40,432 nt of DNA from assembly GCA_020026435.1 (NCBI GenBank), contig JAHHQK010000017.1, positions 1 through 40,432 on the forward strand, given 5' to 3'. Source of the DNA: Alistipes sp. (GTDB taxonomy: Bacteria; Bacteroidota; Bacteroidia; Bacteroidales; Rikenellaceae). Within the stretch, counting starts at the first letter, position 1; the number at the start of each line of letters is the position of its first letter. Of this stretch, positions 40,394 to 40,432 are shown piece after piece. A model generated the notes under the pieces. It had not been told where the DNA came from. It did no database searches and saw nothing but the letters and a program-made list of their open reading frames with translations. The translations under genes and the position numbers were made by a program.

Positions 40394-40432
40394 ATGAATG
40401 ATAATGTTATCACATACATACTTTCATCAATG
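40394..40432 (+). CDS. Possible start of a gene running off the window
   Basis: Thirteen codons beginning ATGAATGATAATG are open to the window edge (MNDNVITYILSSM). The DNA is much more AT-rich than the rest of the window. It is too short to assign a family, and the start codon could be a different one. Confidence 0.3.
   Translation, partial: MNDNVITYILSSM

Overview
The window is chromosomal DNA from a Bacteroidota bacterium. Several genes are preceded by the phylum's promoter type (TTTG, a 19-21 bp spacer, then TAnnTTTG). There is a lipoprotein with an acidic SDDD-type export signal after its lipid-anchored cysteine, a TonB-dependent receptor, and little Shine-Dalgarno sequence. GC-rich coding sequence, long antisense reading frames and protein style suggest Alistipes or another Rikenellaceae member; the genus is an inference.

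Layout: 1-500 is the 3' end of glnS. 930-7,700 is mostly minus strand: nadC, a TonB receptor/lipoprotein pair, rlmH with a degenerate LuxR-type regulator, and a truncated GH2-like secreted protein. 7,800-11,870 is plus strand: asnS, rpoN and a PAP2-like membrane protein. 11,990-35,700 is all minus strand and holds 18 nucleotide-biosynthesis genes in three transcription units. Furthest upstream is pyrC-carA-carB-pyrK-pyrD-pyrF-pyrE-pyrB (all six steps to UMP). Next is purE-purK-purL-purC-purF-purM-purN-purH, then purD-folD. Together the pur genes cover every step of IMP synthesis except adenylosuccinate lyase (purB), and FolD supplies the 10-formyl-THF used by PurN and PurH. 36,300-40,432 holds a ZIP metal transporter, a CaCA exchanger, mutY, a small GNAT protein and, at the edge, a possible gene start.

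The most interesting signals are regulatory and catalytic. Both large operons have the same arrangement: a strong promoter, a long leader (about 160 nt for pyr, about 270 nt for pur), and an intrinsic terminator directly before the first gene. Each leader contains an open frame that runs into or through the terminator. The pyr leader frame is U-rich and stops inside the 5' arm of the terminator, which resembles the layout of E. coli pyrBI attenuation. In the same pyr operon CarA has Gly in place of the nucleophilic Cys of its glutaminase domain. PyrB carries a C-terminal four-Cys zinc module like that of PyrI, without the PyrI nucleotide-binding domain, and no separate pyrI is present. The GH2-like protein has lost its acid/base Glu and the region that would hold the nucleophile.

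There are no rRNA or tRNA genes, CRISPR arrays or insertion sequences that I can support.
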